Source: Rehmannia glutinosa (taxonomy: Eukaryota; Streptophyta; Magnoliopsida; Lamiales; Orobanchaceae). From it: a stretch of 64,000 nt of DNA. Below the pieces are notes generated by a model, which was given only the letters and a program-made list of their open reading frames with translations, made no database searches and was not told the origin of the DNA. Positions 12,530-26,099 of the stretch are shown here, one piece after another. Location: positions 124,001 through 188,000 of the forward strand of contig JABTTQ020003464.1 of assembly GCA_016081115.2 (NCBI GenBank). Direction: 5' to 3'. Made by a program: the position numbers and the translations under genes. The stretch's first letter is position 1. Each line of letters starts with the position of its first letter.

Positions 12530-13241
12530 GAACAAATTGTACTAGAAAATACAGATTTTGTAGTATCAAATCTTTTTATGTAACATAATATTTTTGAAAT
12601 AAACATTTGATTCCATAAAATAAGACAGTTTTCGTAGACAAATCTCTTAAAAAATTAATAGAACAACAAATTCAAGAAAAGAAAAAAAGAAATGATAAAT
12701 GTTGTTGATGCACGTTATAGATACATGAACAACACCTCCCTCGTAGACAACTCTCAATTGTTAATTCTTATTCTCCTTTTCTCTAAATGAATGATAGTTT
12801 TATATTCAACAAAAAAGGTCTTGGTATATTACATACAAGTGCTTCTTCTAATATGGCACAAATTCATCAAATACATCTAATCTCAGATTCGGATCAATTA
12901 ATATATTATATAAATTGAAAACTATAAAACTATTCCTAATAATTTTTTAGAAGAAAAATAATTTCATAATTAATTCAAACTAGCAATACATCGGTAGAAG
13001 ATATAAATAAACTGTTAAAACCATGAAAGATGAAACTATGAAAATATTCATATAATATATATAGGTTAATAACAAAAATTGCTTAAAGCCTACAATTTTA
13101 AAAATTTTATAGTGCCTAGAATACACGTGCTTCCGGATCTCAATCTATTAAAAACCATAATCGACTTGTTATTTCTATCCGCCAAATCGAAAACTTGATT
13201 GTATGCATCATGATCTACACAAGAAATTAAAAAATATTAAT
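12530..13241. other. AT-rich stretch without a supported gene
   Basis: No open frame with a recognisable domain and no clear repeat boundary were found. Confidence 0.5.
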
Positions 13242-13670
13242 TAGGGATGACAATAAAATGGGTTCAAACTCGGACCCCATAGCGAACCTGCCTCGTGGGG
13301 ATGGGGGTCCGAACCCGACCAAGGTGGGAACGAGTTCAATTTCATGGACTCGGCCGGGTCCGGGGCTAGTAACGGGTCCAACTAGACCCACCCCAATGTA
13401 TATATATGTGAATTTTTCATTCCCGTATAGTACTTGTGAATTTGTGATGTTGTTGTATAATTTAATCGATGATTAGTTTGTTAAAACACTCCAGATTTGC
13501 TCATGTATATCAGTATTTGAGCAGTATTCTTGAAAATTAATGTTTTCTGTTGTTTGTTGTTTGTATATAAAAATGGTGCATTTTACTTATAAGGGCGTAA
13601 TTGTTTAGTTAGTTTTTTATTCTTCTATCATCTATTCACCTTTGATTGCTTGTACTTAAAATGATAGCTT

Positions 13671-14105
13671 TGTTAGGAAATTACGGACCGAAACAAAGCC
13701 ATGACAATAGTTATGTGAGAAAAATGAAGGTAAAATGACAAGAATATTTTTACGTGGAAAACCCCCAAATAAATTTGAGGTAAAAACCACGAGCAAGTGT
13801 AAGAGCAATTCACTATTAAAATAGGGATTACAACACCTTCTCTCTAATACAAGGAGAAAACTATATCACTCTTTCTCTCTTGAAATAAGAGAAATACAAA
13901 CACTCTAGAATGAGGAAATACTTAACAAACTAAAAATTCAGAATTTGAATCTTTTCTTGGATGATTTTGCAGAGTGCTTTTTATAGGCAAATTCCATCAT
14001 TAATTGGTTTGCATTTGTCCAAGCTAGTATGTATTTTGTCAAAAGGCTAGGATATGTCACTTTCAAACGTTTCCCACTTATTCAAAAATGGCTTTAACTT
14101 TATCA
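13671..14105 (-). repeat. Copia 3' LTR
   Basis: 435 bp, matched by 33860-34294. A TATA-like CTATAAAAA on minus lies at about 13977-13986. Just inside the LTR the minus strand reads AAGTGAGAGAA, the polypurine tract that primes plus-strand synthesis. Compared with the other copy it lacks a short atctgctcg segment near 13970. Confidence 0.9.
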
Positions 14106-14245
14106 TTCTCTCACTTAAAGTCACTTTTGTAATCCTTTCATCCTTCTCTACACTTGCCAATCATGTTGCTTACGTTTTACGCTAGCCACACGAGGATCTA
14201 CACCATTCAAACTTTCCGGTGTTGATTGGTTTGGTCATGCAATCG

Positions 14246-15740
14246 CTAGGTTCTCATCGGTGTGAATCTTAATTTTGCATCTCCACACTCCCATTTTCCA
14301 CTACTTCTCGAACAAAGTGATCTCGAACTCCTATGTGCTTTGTCCTTGAATGTAAGGTTGGATTCTTTGCAATATGCAAAGCACTCGCTATCAAAATAGA
14401 ACAATATTTTCTTGTTTGTACCCGAGCTCCTCCAATAACCTTTTAATCCAAATCGCTTTCTTGCAAGCTTGTGTAGCCGGCATGTATTCTTCTTCGATTG
14501 TAGATAGAGGTACAACGGTCTGCAGACTTTGAAACCCAACTTACAACTCCTTCAAGTATAAACACAGACTCGTAGTGGATTTTCTTTTATCAATATCACC
14601 GCAAAATCCGAATCAACATAACCCCCGACAAGAAAATCCAATCCTCCATAACATAATGCAACATCGAGGTTCCTCCGATGTATCTCAACTCTCTTCAATG
14701 TATTCCAATGCTCTCTACCAGGATTCGCCATGTATCGACTAATCGCTCCCATTGCTTGTGCAATGTACGGCCTTGTACATATCATAGTGAATATTAAACT
14801 CCCCATCACGATGCATACGGTACTCAAGACATCTTTCTCTCTCTCTGTTTCATTGCTAGGACACATACTTGAGGATAACTTGAAATTAATAGGAAGAGGG
14901 GTAGAAATCGGCTTACAATCTTGCATGTTGAAGCGTCGCAAGATTTTCTGAAGTAGTTCTTTCGAGAAATCCAGATCTTCCTATTATTTCGTCTCGGTGA
15001 ATCGCATCCCTAGAATCTTGTTTGTTGGTCCCAAGTCCTTCATTTCAAACTCCCTAGTCAATTGTGCTTTCATTTCTTGGATCCGGTCTTTATTGGGGCC
15101 TGCTACCAACATATCATCCACATACAACAACAAAATAATAAAATCGTTATCATCAAACCTTTTGTAGTACGCACAATGGTCCGAACTAAGTCTATTGTAT
15201 TCAAGGCTCATTATGAATGAATCAAATCTCTTGTACCAACACCTCGATTGCTGTTTGAGACCGTTTAGGGATTTGTTCAACCCGCAAACCAAGTTCTCTT
15301 AACTGTTTCAAAAAACCTTCTCGGTTGAAGCATATAAATTTCTTCTTCAAGCTCTCCATGAAGAAACGTTGTTTTTATCTCTAACTGCTCCAGATGTAAG
15401 TCAAAAGTGGCACACATAGCAAGGACTATCCTCACCGTCGTGATTTGAACCACGTGAGAAAATATCTCATTGAAATCAATGCCTTCTTTCTCGAGCATAT
15501 CCTTTTACCACCAATCTTGCACGATATAGCTCTACTTGATCGTTGCTATCCCGCTTGATCTTGTAGACCCATTTATTACCAATAGCTTTTCGCCATATGG
15601 TAACGGTACAAGTTTCCAAGTTTGATTCTTATGAAGAGCTTCAATTTCTTCATGCATTGTTGCCATCCACCGAGATGCATCTCGAGCTTTCTACGTAGTT
15701 TCATGGAAAGTTGATGGCTCTCCATCCTCCGTTAAAAGAC
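14246..15740 (-). pseudogene. Copia reverse transcriptase and RNase H (outer element)
   Basis: Reverse transcriptase motifs read FNEIFSHVVQITTVRIVLAM, then KTTFLHGELEEEIYMLQP (15300-15480), LNKSLNGLKQQSRCWYKRF (15210-15280) and the catalytic YVDDM (about 15110-15125). RNase H follows: the DSEC box at about 14385-14400 and, near the end, a FTPMRT tail (about 14246-14263). Frames change near 14550, 14945 and 15290, and several expected residues are altered (LDVK reads LEIK; the GLKQ-S-PR box reads GLKQQSR). In an intact element these convert genomic RNA to DNA. Clearly related to TNT1-94 type pol. Confidence 0.85.
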
Positions 15741-15887
15741 AAGATGCAATATTGCTCTCATAACATGCTCGATTGCCAAGATGGTGGCTTTCTCTCATGA
15801 GTTGACCGATGTACTTCTTGACATCGACTCGACTTGTTCTTGTACTCGTGCTCTGCATCGTGCTTGAGAAGATTTCGAATCTTCATT

Positions 15888-16277
15888 CTATAGATTATTT
15901 TCCACTAGCACTGTAGTAGTCTCCTGGTTCTCTTTTAATGTGTTACTATCTCCCTTGTCTTGCAGTTTATCTTCTGCAAATATCACATCTCTGCTGATGA
16001 CAATCTTGTGGGTAGTGGGATCCCACAAGCGATACCCCTCTGACTCTATCAAAGATACCCCAAGAGGATACATTTTCTCGGACTTTGGGTCCAACTTCAT
16101 TCTTTCTTGGTTATTGTACATCACATACACATGACTTCCAAATGTATGTAAGCGAGAATAATTAGCGTGCTTACCACCCACATCTCCATAGGCATTTTCA
16201 GATCAATCGCATTTGATGGTGACCGATTGATCACATAACAGAGGTTTTGACCGCCTCCGCCTGAACGCCTTGGGTAG
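15888..16277 (-). pseudogene. Copia integrase C-terminal part (outer element)
   Basis: Minus-strand reading gives YVINRSPSNAIDLKMPMEMW (about 16175-16235) and then HTFGSHVYVMYNNQERMKLD and GYRLWDPTTHKIVISRDVIF, the classic post-core integrase region of Copia elements. The frame begins at the Sirevirus junction. Joined through one copy of CTACC to the part right of 30391, the sequence continues as Ser-Leu-Pro-Lys-Ala-Phe, so these two fragments were one gene. Confidence 0.85.
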
Positions 16278-17833
16278 AGTAGTCCCAAGGGGTGTGAGTA
16301 AGGTTTAGAAGGGGGTTGAATAAACCTTAACAACTTTTCGATTTTAGTCCTTTTAAAATATTACAGAGTTAACTACACAGCTAAGTCCTTGAGGACAGCT
16401 AAGTTAGTTAATCAAATAGAGTTAGCCACTCAACAAACTCGATAGAGCTGTTGATAGAATAACTCAGTTGTTTAAGCTAAACTTTTACTTGGTTGTGATG
16501 AGTTTTTATTTGGAAGACTTAACACCCTTGAATTTGATTTAACTTTGTTTTAACACTTGGTTTTATCACTTGGATATCAATTTATCGCCCAGATATAAAG
16601 TATGTGTGTACGAATGTAAATATTTGAAATGTAAATGACACAAGTAAATTTTATAGAGGTTCAAGATGGGGTAATTCTTCTACTCCTCTCTTCTCCAACT
16701 CCTGGAGGAATCCACTAAGTAATGATCGAGTACAAAGTGGTTATCGGTCCAGAGACAAGTCTTGATCACTTGGTGACTTGCTTCTTGGACTCAACTGAGA
16801 TGCCTTGGTCACACAATGCCTTTCTCGTCCGACTTAGCTTCTTCACAGGGCCCGGCTACCTTGCTACTTCCACTTACTTTCTCAATCTTCTTGGATTTGA
16901 TCACGAAGCCCTCCAATAACTTGAGATTTGTTCGACCTTGAACTTTCCTACAATCCTCCTTGGAAAGTAGACCCCTTTTGATTCTTCAAAAGTTTCTTCT
17001 TAAATAGTTTGAAGTTGTCTTTCCTTCACAAACTTGGTGTTGGATCGATTTCCTTCGAGATTTAGGCTTGAGGATTTTGCTTGAATAACTTGAGAATATT
17101 TTACAGGTTACAGTTTGGATATTGCTTGATTTCTCAGGTATGCTAGGTTCAGGTAACCTTTTCTCAATGTGATTCCTCAGCCTTTATAGTGAACTTTTCA
17201 AAAATCTGCTTGTTGAAGAGATAGGCTGATTTTCAAAAGTCACTTGTGTTTATTGGTTTGTCTTGTCGCAGTCCTTGATATTGACATTTCCTCGTATTTA
17301 ATGTCTTGCAAAGATTGCGGTGGCTCGACACTTGGTGCAAGATTCCCATTGGTTTTTTCCTTTTGCACATAATTGGAACTAACACTTTATCTTTGACAAC
17401 TTTAACAGATTAGTATTCCGAGTAACATTCTTGACTTTTATCAACGGATCTCATTCAGGATGTCTTGACTTTGTCGCAATCTTTTATTCCCAGGTGACTT
17501 TGAGTTAGCTTCCAATCAATGGATGACTCATCCGTCACTTCAACTTGAGACTGGCTTCTTGAGTTGACTTGACTCGACTCTTCATACGATTGTATCACGG
17601 TGATACTCCTTCACGAGTCCTTGATCTTCTTTCTTGGCCATACTCAGTTGTTCCTCAATGTGAGTCTTCATTTCATCTTGATTGACTTCTTGTATTCCCA
17701 GGCATAGCCGACTTGACTCAATTTGTTCAGCCATATCTATTATAATACAAATTACAAGAAAAATGGGGTGCCAACTTTCTAGTCTAAGTTTTACATGGCA
17801 TTCATCAAAATCTAAACAATAAATTTCCCAATA
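16278..17833 (-). repeat. Sirevirus 3' LTR
   Basis: About 1556 bp, matching 28838-30391 and 32137-33710. A TATAAAGG promoter box on minus is at about 17181-17188. Its inner end reads TTTCCCAATA on plus where the other copies have TTTCCCAACA or similar. The polypurine tract next to it (17834-17845 on minus) reads AAAAAGGAAAT; Sireviruses usually have a longer G run here, so several G may have become A. Confidence 0.9.
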
Positions 17834-18149
17834 ATTTCCTTTTTGATGATGCCAAAACTTTAAAACATTAATTAACATGTAAACAACACAGATACATACA
17901 GACAATGCAAAGAATAAAGAATGTATACGTAGAATCAATCATTTTATTGATCATAGCATTCTTGTCCTTTACATAGTTTCATGGGGTGTATCGTGAGCAT
18001 AATCATATCTAAGCCAAATTCAAGCATCTATGCTAAGATACGTAAATAGAGAGAAAATACAACAATATTTTATTGAATTTACTGATGACTTACATACATA
18101 TGTATTTACAAAAGTAAAATACACGAAGGGCTAGCAAAGAACACTTCAT

Positions 18150-21100
18150 CGCCACGCTTCCTCCTTTCCTCTTGACTCTGTCGTCATCGCCTCTCTTTTT
18201 TTCTTTTCTTCTTCACCGCTTTCTTCTTTTTTCGTAGCTCTCTTTGCAGCCTTCATCTTTCCTTTTTTTTTTTTTGCCTCTCTTGCCACAGCTTGATCTT
18301 GTCTTTTGTTTTTTCTTCAATTCTCTTAACATATTCAAGATTCTTCCTAGCCACTTCCCCGATTGGCTATTTCATCATACCCAACCCAAGTAGATCCTTT
18401 TCTTTTGCCTGGATCTACGATTCAATGTTTTTGGGCAGAGGTCTAGGTTGAAAGCTTCTACCTTCACCACTTCTTCCTCCTCCTCTCGGGCGTGTATCGC
18501 ATCAAGTCTTCTTCTTACTGAGTGGTCGCTTAGTGTCGCCATCGCCTTCTTCGCATGCCTTTAGACTTTCTCCCAAGACAAGTCCCGTGCTTGGGCTATG
18601 GACATGTTTTTGAAATATCCTTCTGATTTGAGCGTTTTAAACTCTTCAACGGATCTTGGCTCGGTTCTGTCATCTAGAATGGCATATGTGTCCTTTTGTA
18701 GGAATGCCTCCATAAGCTTTCAAGACTTCTAGTACACGGGCATCCGTCTTTCTTTCAACCTCCTTCATCCCTCGTTTCCACAATTTTTCTTTTCTCAGAC
18801 ATAGGCACAACAGAGTGTTGGAGCGGCAGAGTCACCGGAAGTTTGCCGATTATACTAGCTGTGACATGACCTTGCTGAGGGGTTTCAACAAGCATTAAAG
18901 TCACATCCTTTGATCTTTCCTCCTCAACATGACTTTTCCTTTTCCTTACTCTTCTCATCACCTGTCTCCTTCTTCTTTTCGACGCTTGTCTCCTTCTTCT
19001 CAATAGATTTTGCTTCTTTCAAGATCTCAAGTATTCCTCTTCCCCTTTTTGGTATCATCAAAGGAGAGAGGAACCCCCGAAACATCCCGGCAAGCATGAA
19101 GTCCGGTCGGGATAGTTGAATTCTCGCTGAGTCTCGCAGAGTATCTTTGTTCGAAATTCCGAGCGGGTGGCTTTGGATTCGGCCGCCACGGTTTCATTTC
19201 AGCCATGAGAAGGCTAAATTTGGCATTCATGTTCTCTTCCACACGCAGGTTCTTTGCGTTGAAATTCACGTAGACTCCATCTCGGTGGTATGAGAGGCAT
19301 GCATTCTATCAATATTTGCCTCGCATCTTTCGCTTCATGTCGGCATTGTCGCACTCCGGATAAGAATCTTGTTGTACAATGCTTTAAAGTATCTAACTTG
19401 TTCATATCGCATTGTACTTTCTGCTGTTGACACCATTCCCTAATCCGCGCCACAATCCTCGCAATCTGCTTTATGAGGTTGGCATCCCCGTTGTCCGGCC
19501 GCATATCTAGTGAAGCTTGGTGTCGTTCAATCTTCTCAATCTCTCCACAGATTTTCTTGAAGACATCTCGGATCTCGGTTGTTACCTCGGTTTTGTTTTG
19601 GCGGCCAAGAAACATCAAAATTAAAGTCTGTTGGAATAATGGAATCGGTGGAATTATCGGATCTCGCCAATGTTGAAACGTCGCTCATGGGATGTTTCTT
19701 CTTCAAGGTCGGGCAACTCAATCGAAAGGGAAAGTTTCTTCGAATACATCATCACGCACATATGGTATTGATTCTACTGAGTTGTTCGTGCTCGTGATGA
19801 TCCTGGTTGAGTCGAGCCTGCTGCGACTTTGGGAGCCTCGCGCAGATGACTCGGTCTCACCGGGCCTTGTTGAGTACATTGGCGGTGATTGAGCCTCATC
19901 TGTCTTAACGGCCTTTCGTTGGCCTCGATGAGATTCTCGCTAAATGAATTTTCTTGTCCTCACCGCCTTTTCAAAGATCATCGGAGGATGATAGAACCTG
20001 GGCATTAGTTCATCATCGAATTTAAAGTTTGACGAGCGCCTTGAATTCTCGCTTACTCGATTTTGGAAGAACATCCTGGTGAGTCCTTTGCGGCAGGGGT
20101 GGACTCGCCTTCGTCTTCGATCCCAAGAATGTTGTGTCAAGATTTTCCGGGAATCATGAAGAGCACGATTTCCTCTTCTCGAGTCAAAGAATGATGACTT
20201 GAGGGATGCTCTTTTCTCCTTGATTTTTACCTAAGGAAGTCTCAACCTCCTTGGGCCTTCAATATACCTCCAGCAGATCTCAATCGCAAGCGAGGTTCAA
20301 GAATCCCTTCGGCTGACGCACTGTCTTAGGGTCTTGTACATTGGCATCCGAAGGGGTCTCAACCCCTTGTATTGCACTTTCAATTGCCCATAATGTTAAC
20401 TCCCGTAAGGGCGGTTCCATCCTTTGCCTCGATCGCAACAAAGAAGATCTCACCGCAGCGCTTGTCACTTCAGTTGGGACAGACTCAATCGTCCGAAGCG
20501 TCACTGTCAACTTGGTGTTGTTCTATTTCTTTTTCTTTCTCCACTTCGCTTCCTTCCTTCATAGTGGAGTCATCTGCAAAGATCCTCCGACCTTGCCGCA
20601 GGTGGAGTGAGTTTCCCCCTCACCGAGTGATTGATGATGGGTTACTCCGCTCCAAACTCCCGCTTCTTTCATTGAGTGCTCGGTCGTGGGGGCGGGTGGT
20701 AAAACACCTTAAATAGGGGTTGGATCAACTTGGGTGCCCAAATTTTCAGTCTCATTGCCAAGTCCCTTGAACCCATCTTTCGAGTGAATCGGGACGTGGT
20801 CGCAGCGATAATCGTGGCAATCGATGTACCACTCCCAACGAGTCTATCTCCAGGAGGGATTTTGAGGACTCTCCTGGTCCTTCCATCAATCGCTATTCAT
20901 GCATCACCGATTCCGCATGGCTTGCCGCATGTCCAACTCCTCCTTCACAAAGAATGGGATCCAAGTCTTCATCACTTTCCAAACTATGTCAATGTGAGGA
21001 TGAGTATGGTCACCGGTTCCAGTGAGAGGACAAATGCCAGCTTTTTCACGAGCTTCGCTTCCTCGCCTACTCCGCCTTGTCTTGATCCTTGCAAATTTGC

Positions 21101-22665
21101 ATCATATTTGTGCGCTTATCCTCATCCAAGGCCTCGCAACACAAGATCAATCTCAAGAAACTTGAAAAGCTCCTCTTCTTCCTCAATAAACTCGGGTGTT
21201 CAAACCGCACTTTGAGTGACTCAACTTCCATTGCCTCTACTCTCACAGACGACTCCGGATGTCCGGGTATAATGGAGAACACATGATTACATCATCATCT
21301 TCATCCTCCCCTTGTTGCCCTTCCTTTTCAGGAATGGAAGGCAACATACTCTGCTGTTCGCACCTTCAGAAAGATCCGTGGCAGGTGGAGACACAGATTG
21401 TTCAGCAGGGGATTCTCCTGTCTCTCGCCGCTTCTTCTTCCACAGATTGGGTCTTCTAATTGCCTCTGTGACCATCCTCAGCAGACTTGGTTGTTTCTTC
21501 AATAACTTCGAGATCGCACTTCTTCTTGTCATCCTCGTAGATTTTCTCCGGTGAGGATGATTCATTGTCTTCTCAAGTTCAAAGCTTGAGATTCTCTTTC
21601 TTCTTTTGTCCTTACCAGGAGGAATTTCTAGTTCGGATTCCTCTTCTTCAGTTCCGTGGCGCGGGGCCGGAGCATCTTTCTTGGTTGAAGGAGCTATCTT
21701 TCTTGGCTTGGCGATCCTCTTCTTTCTCGACGGCAGTAGGAGAAGGTATTTGGGCTTCCTTCTCCACCTCGGTTGCGTGGGCGGGAGACACGTTGTTCTC
21801 TGGACAGTGACTCGGGCAGGGGGCATCTTTTTTTTCTTTGTCGCAGGGATGCCTTTCTTCTTGGGAGGGGAGGCAACAATCGTTTCCTCGGGGTCGGTGA
21901 TTCCCCTCACTTGTATCCGCCCTCTTCGCAAGGGATCTCTTCCGGGCTCCGTAAAGGTTAGCCCGAACATCCTCTTGTTTACATGGAAGGGTTTTCCATG
22001 TTGAAGGGAATGCCCTTCACTTCCATTAAATGCCCAATCACCAGGCCATAGCCAAGTGATCCTCCAAAGGATCCATCCTTCTTGAATGATCTATTCGCAA
22101 TGTTCGAAGAGTCCGATGTATACAAACTCAACCCATTAACTTTCTTTCCTTGCATGATCGCATCCATGACGATCGCCTTAGTCTTTGTGATTGATTGAAG
22201 CCGCCTCATATCCATGCATTTTGAGATGACATCCATCGCCTTGTGATAGTCGCCCTTCAAAGAATTTCTTGTCAATTGTGTAGACCACCTTCGCAAAGAA
22301 CTCGGGTTTAGCTACTTTTTCCATGCAAAGCAGCCTAAGTCCACATCGCCTTCGCATACCCTGACGGTAATAAGCGATTGCTCCGCAAGGTCCTTAGCAA
22401 GAATCATGATATCCTTGCGGTGGACGGAGGACTTGATACCTTCGCCCCTGTACCTCGACATTCACATAGAATCGCGCCACCTCTTCCAGGTAGGTGTGCG
22501 AGTATTCCAATGAAAGAAAAGGTTTTAGATCGGCCTTTTCCAAAGATATCGCCTATCTTCTTCACTAGGGTTTCATCTAACCTTGCCTCACCATTCCTTC
22601 AAAATCCACAATCGAACAGAGTGGATTTGCTTCGATAACTTGACGAAATCAATCTTTGGTGCCAT
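18150..22665 (-). pseudogene. Sirevirus env-like third coding region (broken)
   Basis: This region lies between RNase H and the 3' LTR, where Sireviruses carry an extra, so-called envelope-like gene. The start is chosen at 22665 (MAPKIDFVKLSKQIHS). Near 22450-22490 one frame reads EEVARFYVNVEVQG, resembling the FYxN segment of plant env-like proteins. Next come a mixed segment to 21979, a strongly basic and Ser/Pro-rich stretch with PPKKKGIPATKKKKMPPAR (about 21820-21880), a Glu-rich segment around 21150, a helix-rich, coiled-coil-like segment around 19300-19560, and a Lys/Glu-rich tail ending near 18150. Frames shift many times. Whether this was one long gene or two is not clear; at 4.5 kb it is long for one. 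The family has no proven entry function in plants, and this copy is dead. Confidence 0.6.
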
Positions 22666-23205
22666 TTTTTATGTTTCAACCGATTAAACCTGGATGAACT
22701 TGCTTGAGAACTTGTAGGGTTTTCGAGAGAAAAGAACTTGCTTTCGTATGTTTGAAGAGTTTTAAGTACAAGAGAGAAAACTGAAAGAATGAGTATATAA
22801 GGGTTATGAAAGGACGTATTTTTTTATTTTTGAATTTTGATCGAGATCAACGGCCAGATTTAGCACGTCACATTGCATTTAATTGCTCGCATTTAATGCG
22901 GTAACATTTATATCCAATCATATGCTTATCGTGCGACTTTTTGATGCATCATTATTACGACGACGTCATTCTTAAAAACATTCCCGCTCATTAAAAACGA
23001 TCGCGTTTTTGTCACTTAGCTCATAAATGACTCATCTTATCGCACAAATGACTCAACTCTTCTTCTCTCCTTTCGTATAGTGACTCAAATTCACTACCTA
23101 ACTCGATCTGGTGACTTTATACGGTGATTCACTGGCCGATTCATGAGACTTGTTCTATTTTCATCTTTTCACGTTCCATGTTTTCTCGATTGAGTCTTCC
23201 GAGTG
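22666..23205. other. Sirevirus spacer between pol and env-like region
   Basis: About 540 bp without open frames of note, AT-rich, part of the Sirevirus interior. Confidence 0.5.
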
Positions 23206-24935
23206 TCAACTCAACTCAATTAACCCTAGCTCATGCTTAAGTTCTTCAAATCTTGATTCACATAGGGGTTTGGTGAATATGTCCGAACTGTTTATCGGTT
23301 GAGATGTATTCCAAAGTGATGTCTTCTTTTCAACATGATCTCTTATAAAATGATATCCGACATCAATGTGCTTTGTTCTTGAATGCAACACATGATTCTC
23401 GAGTGATTGCAATAGCACTTGTGTTATCACACATAATTGGAATCTCTTTTTCTTCAATTTCATAATCTCTCGATTTGTTGTCTCATCCATAAGATTGGGC
23501 ACAACAAATACCGCCACACGCCTATGTACTGCCACGGTGTGGATGTGCTATTGAGTTTTGCGTCTTGCTAAACCATGAAACCAATCTGTTTCCAAGCATT
23601 TGACAAGTTCCCGAAATACTCTTCCCGTCAACTCTACATCCGGCTTAGTCGAGTCCGAGTAACCAATGAGCTTGAATCCACCTTCCTTGGATACCATAAG
23701 CCAACTTCTTGGCATCCCTTCAAATATCTTAGGATTCTCTTACCGCAGTCATATGGCTTTCTTTTGGTGCAGATTGAAATATTGCACATACACCTACCGC
23801 AAAGGTAATGTCCGCCCGCTTTTTGTTAGATAGAGTAGTGATCCAATAAGTGCTATGTATCTTGTTTGATCTACTGACTTTACCATCCGCATCCATGTCC
23901 ATCTTGATCGATGTATTCATTGGTATTTTCACGAAGACTTCTCTTCCATAACAAATTTCTTCATTAAATCTCTCGTGTACTTTATTTGACTTATGAAGGT
24001 TCCATACTTCATTTTGCTTAACTTGAAGTCCTAAGAAGAATGTCGTTCTCCCATCATGCTCATTTCAAATTTTCCTTGCATGAGGTTTGAGAACTTATCA
24101 TATATCTCTTTGTCTGTGGATCCAAAAATGATGTCATCCACATATATTTGAACAAGCAAGATACTCTCTCCATCTTGAATTCTCGATGAGTGTTCTATCC
24201 ACTTTGCCTTTGGTGAATCCATTGTCGTTAGAAATTGAGACAATGTGTCATACCATGCTCTAGGTGCTTGTTTCAATCCATATAGAGCTTTCTTGAGCTT
24301 GTACACCTTATCTCCAAGAGTCTTCCTCGCTCAAAGCCGGAGGTTGCTCAACATAGACTTCTTCTTCCAACAATCCATTCAAAAATGCACTTTTCACATC
24401 CATTTGATATACAATCAAGTTTTTGTGTGCAAAAGATAGGCAAGAAACATCCATATTGCTTCTAATCTTGCAACAGAGCAAATGTTTCATCAAAATCTAT
24501 TCTATCTTCTTGAAATACCCTTTGGCTACCAATCTTGCTTTGTTTCTTACTACAGATCTTTCTTCATTCATCTTGTTTCAAAACCCATTTTGTGCCAATA
24601 ACATTTTGATGGGTTGGTCTTTGCACCAATTCCCATACTTTGTTCCTTTCAAATTGATTCACTCTTCTTGCATGGCTTGAATCTAATGTGTGTCTTCCAA
24701 TGCTTGGGACACATCTTTTGGCTCTATTTGGGAAATAAAACAAGTGAACATTGCTTCTTGTTGAGCTCGATCTGGTTCTTACACCATATCTCACATCTCC
24801 AATGACTATCTCTCGGTGGATGGTCTCTCGGCCCATCTCACATCCAGGTTGAAGTAAATCAGTGGGTTCAATCGTCTTGCAGTTGTGTTGTCTTGAGCAG
24901 CTTCTTTCATTATCATTGATGTGGCGATTTTCCAT
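23206..24935 (-). pseudogene. Sirevirus reverse transcriptase and RNase H
   Basis: RT begins near 24935. Visible motifs are NKVWELVQRPTHQNVIGTKW (about 24575-24640), MDVKSAFLNGLLEEEVYVEQ (about 24345-24405), YKLKKALYGLKQAPRAWYDT (about 24245-24305) and catalytic YVDDIIFGST (about 24110-24140). RNase H follows with HSRTKHIDVGYHFIRDHVE (about 23340-23400) and ends near 23206 with ELGLIELS. Frames are broken at about 24500, 24310, 24030 and 23730. YVDDIIFGST points to the Sirevirus lineage. Confidence 0.85.
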
Positions 24936-25229
24936 TTGTCTTTGAGACTCATTTGTCTTATCTTCATCTTGATTGATTGCTCCATCTTGACTTCAACATG
25001 GGACTTCTTCGCATAGTTGGTCGATTCACTTATCGCCTAACTCTTCTATGTCTTCTCCATTCACATTAGGTTCATCAAAACCACATGAATAGATTCTTCT
25101 CGTGACCATAGTCCTCTTTTTTCAAAGACTAGTCTATAGGCTTTACTTTCAAATTTGAGTATCCCAAGAAGATACCTTCATCACCTTTAGCATCAAAAGC
25201 CTTTAGATTATCTTTGTCATTGTTGTGAA

Positions 25230-26090
25230 TAAAGCATTTACATCCAAATATTCTAAAATACCCAACATTTGGCTTTCTCCCGTCCATATTTCATATGGAG
25301 TCTTTGTCATTGTCTATTAATCATGCATCTATTTTGAGTATAGTATGCGGTGTTTATGGCTCGACCCAAAATCTTTTAGGCGGTCCGACTTGACTAACAT
25401 GGTCCTTGCAAGACTTCCTTGAGAGTTCTGTTTCTTCTTTCGCTACTCCATTCTCGTGTGGAGTCCTTGCCGCAGATAATTCATGAGCAATACCATTTTC
25501 AACATAATATCGAAGTTATTATCCCATTGACAAACTCGGTTCTCTATCGACCTTATTTTTATAATGGTTTGACTTTTCTCATTTTGAACTCTTCTCATCA
25601 CCAAGTAACTTCGCTAGGTTTCCTTCTTTTTTCACATAAAGATTGTCCATGTGTATCTTGAATAATCATCCACCACTACTAAAGTGTATTTCTTTCCACT
25701 TATATCGGGCCGGTTCAACAGACCAAATAAATCCATATGCAACATATGTAATATCCTCGTTGAAGATGGACTAGACTTTCTTTGAATGATGACTTGATCC
25801 GCTTCCCATCCGCATGCATCACAAACACTTTTCTTCTTGTACATTGAGTCCGGCAGTCCTTCTACAAGATGACTCCTTGTGAGCTTGTTGATTATTTTGA
25901 AGTTCGGGATGACTAAACCTTCTTGTGCCACAACCAACTTGATTCGATTGTACTCTTTGCTATGAGACAAGTGCTTGGTGTGGCAACAACCGCCTACCAC
26001 ATACATGTTCTTTTGTCCTGCGGATCCTTGCAACACTATTTCATTTGATTCAAGATCTTTAATTTGGCACACTCCCATATTGAATCCAAC
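25230..26090 (-). pseudogene. Sirevirus integrase
   Basis: The GAG-pre-integrase and zinc-binding region reads HPxFKIINKLTRSHLVEGLP-like (written here with a worn first part) and KKKSVCDACGWEADQ (about 25790-25850). HMDLFG carries the first acidic residue (about 25730). GKKYTLVVVDDYSRYTWTIF is at about 25635-25695. The later R-NRTLKE box (worn ENGVAERRNRTL) is at about 25430-25475. At least three frame changes separate these. In an intact copy it joins cDNA ends to host DNA. Confidence 0.8.
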
Positions 26091-26099
26091 ATTATAGCT

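Noticed and set aside
20730..22004. Long plus-strand open frames over the Sirevirus env-like region
   Set aside because: They are rich in Ser, Phe and Leu, as expected from the complement of a Lys/Glu/Arg-rich minus-strand gene. No domain was seen.
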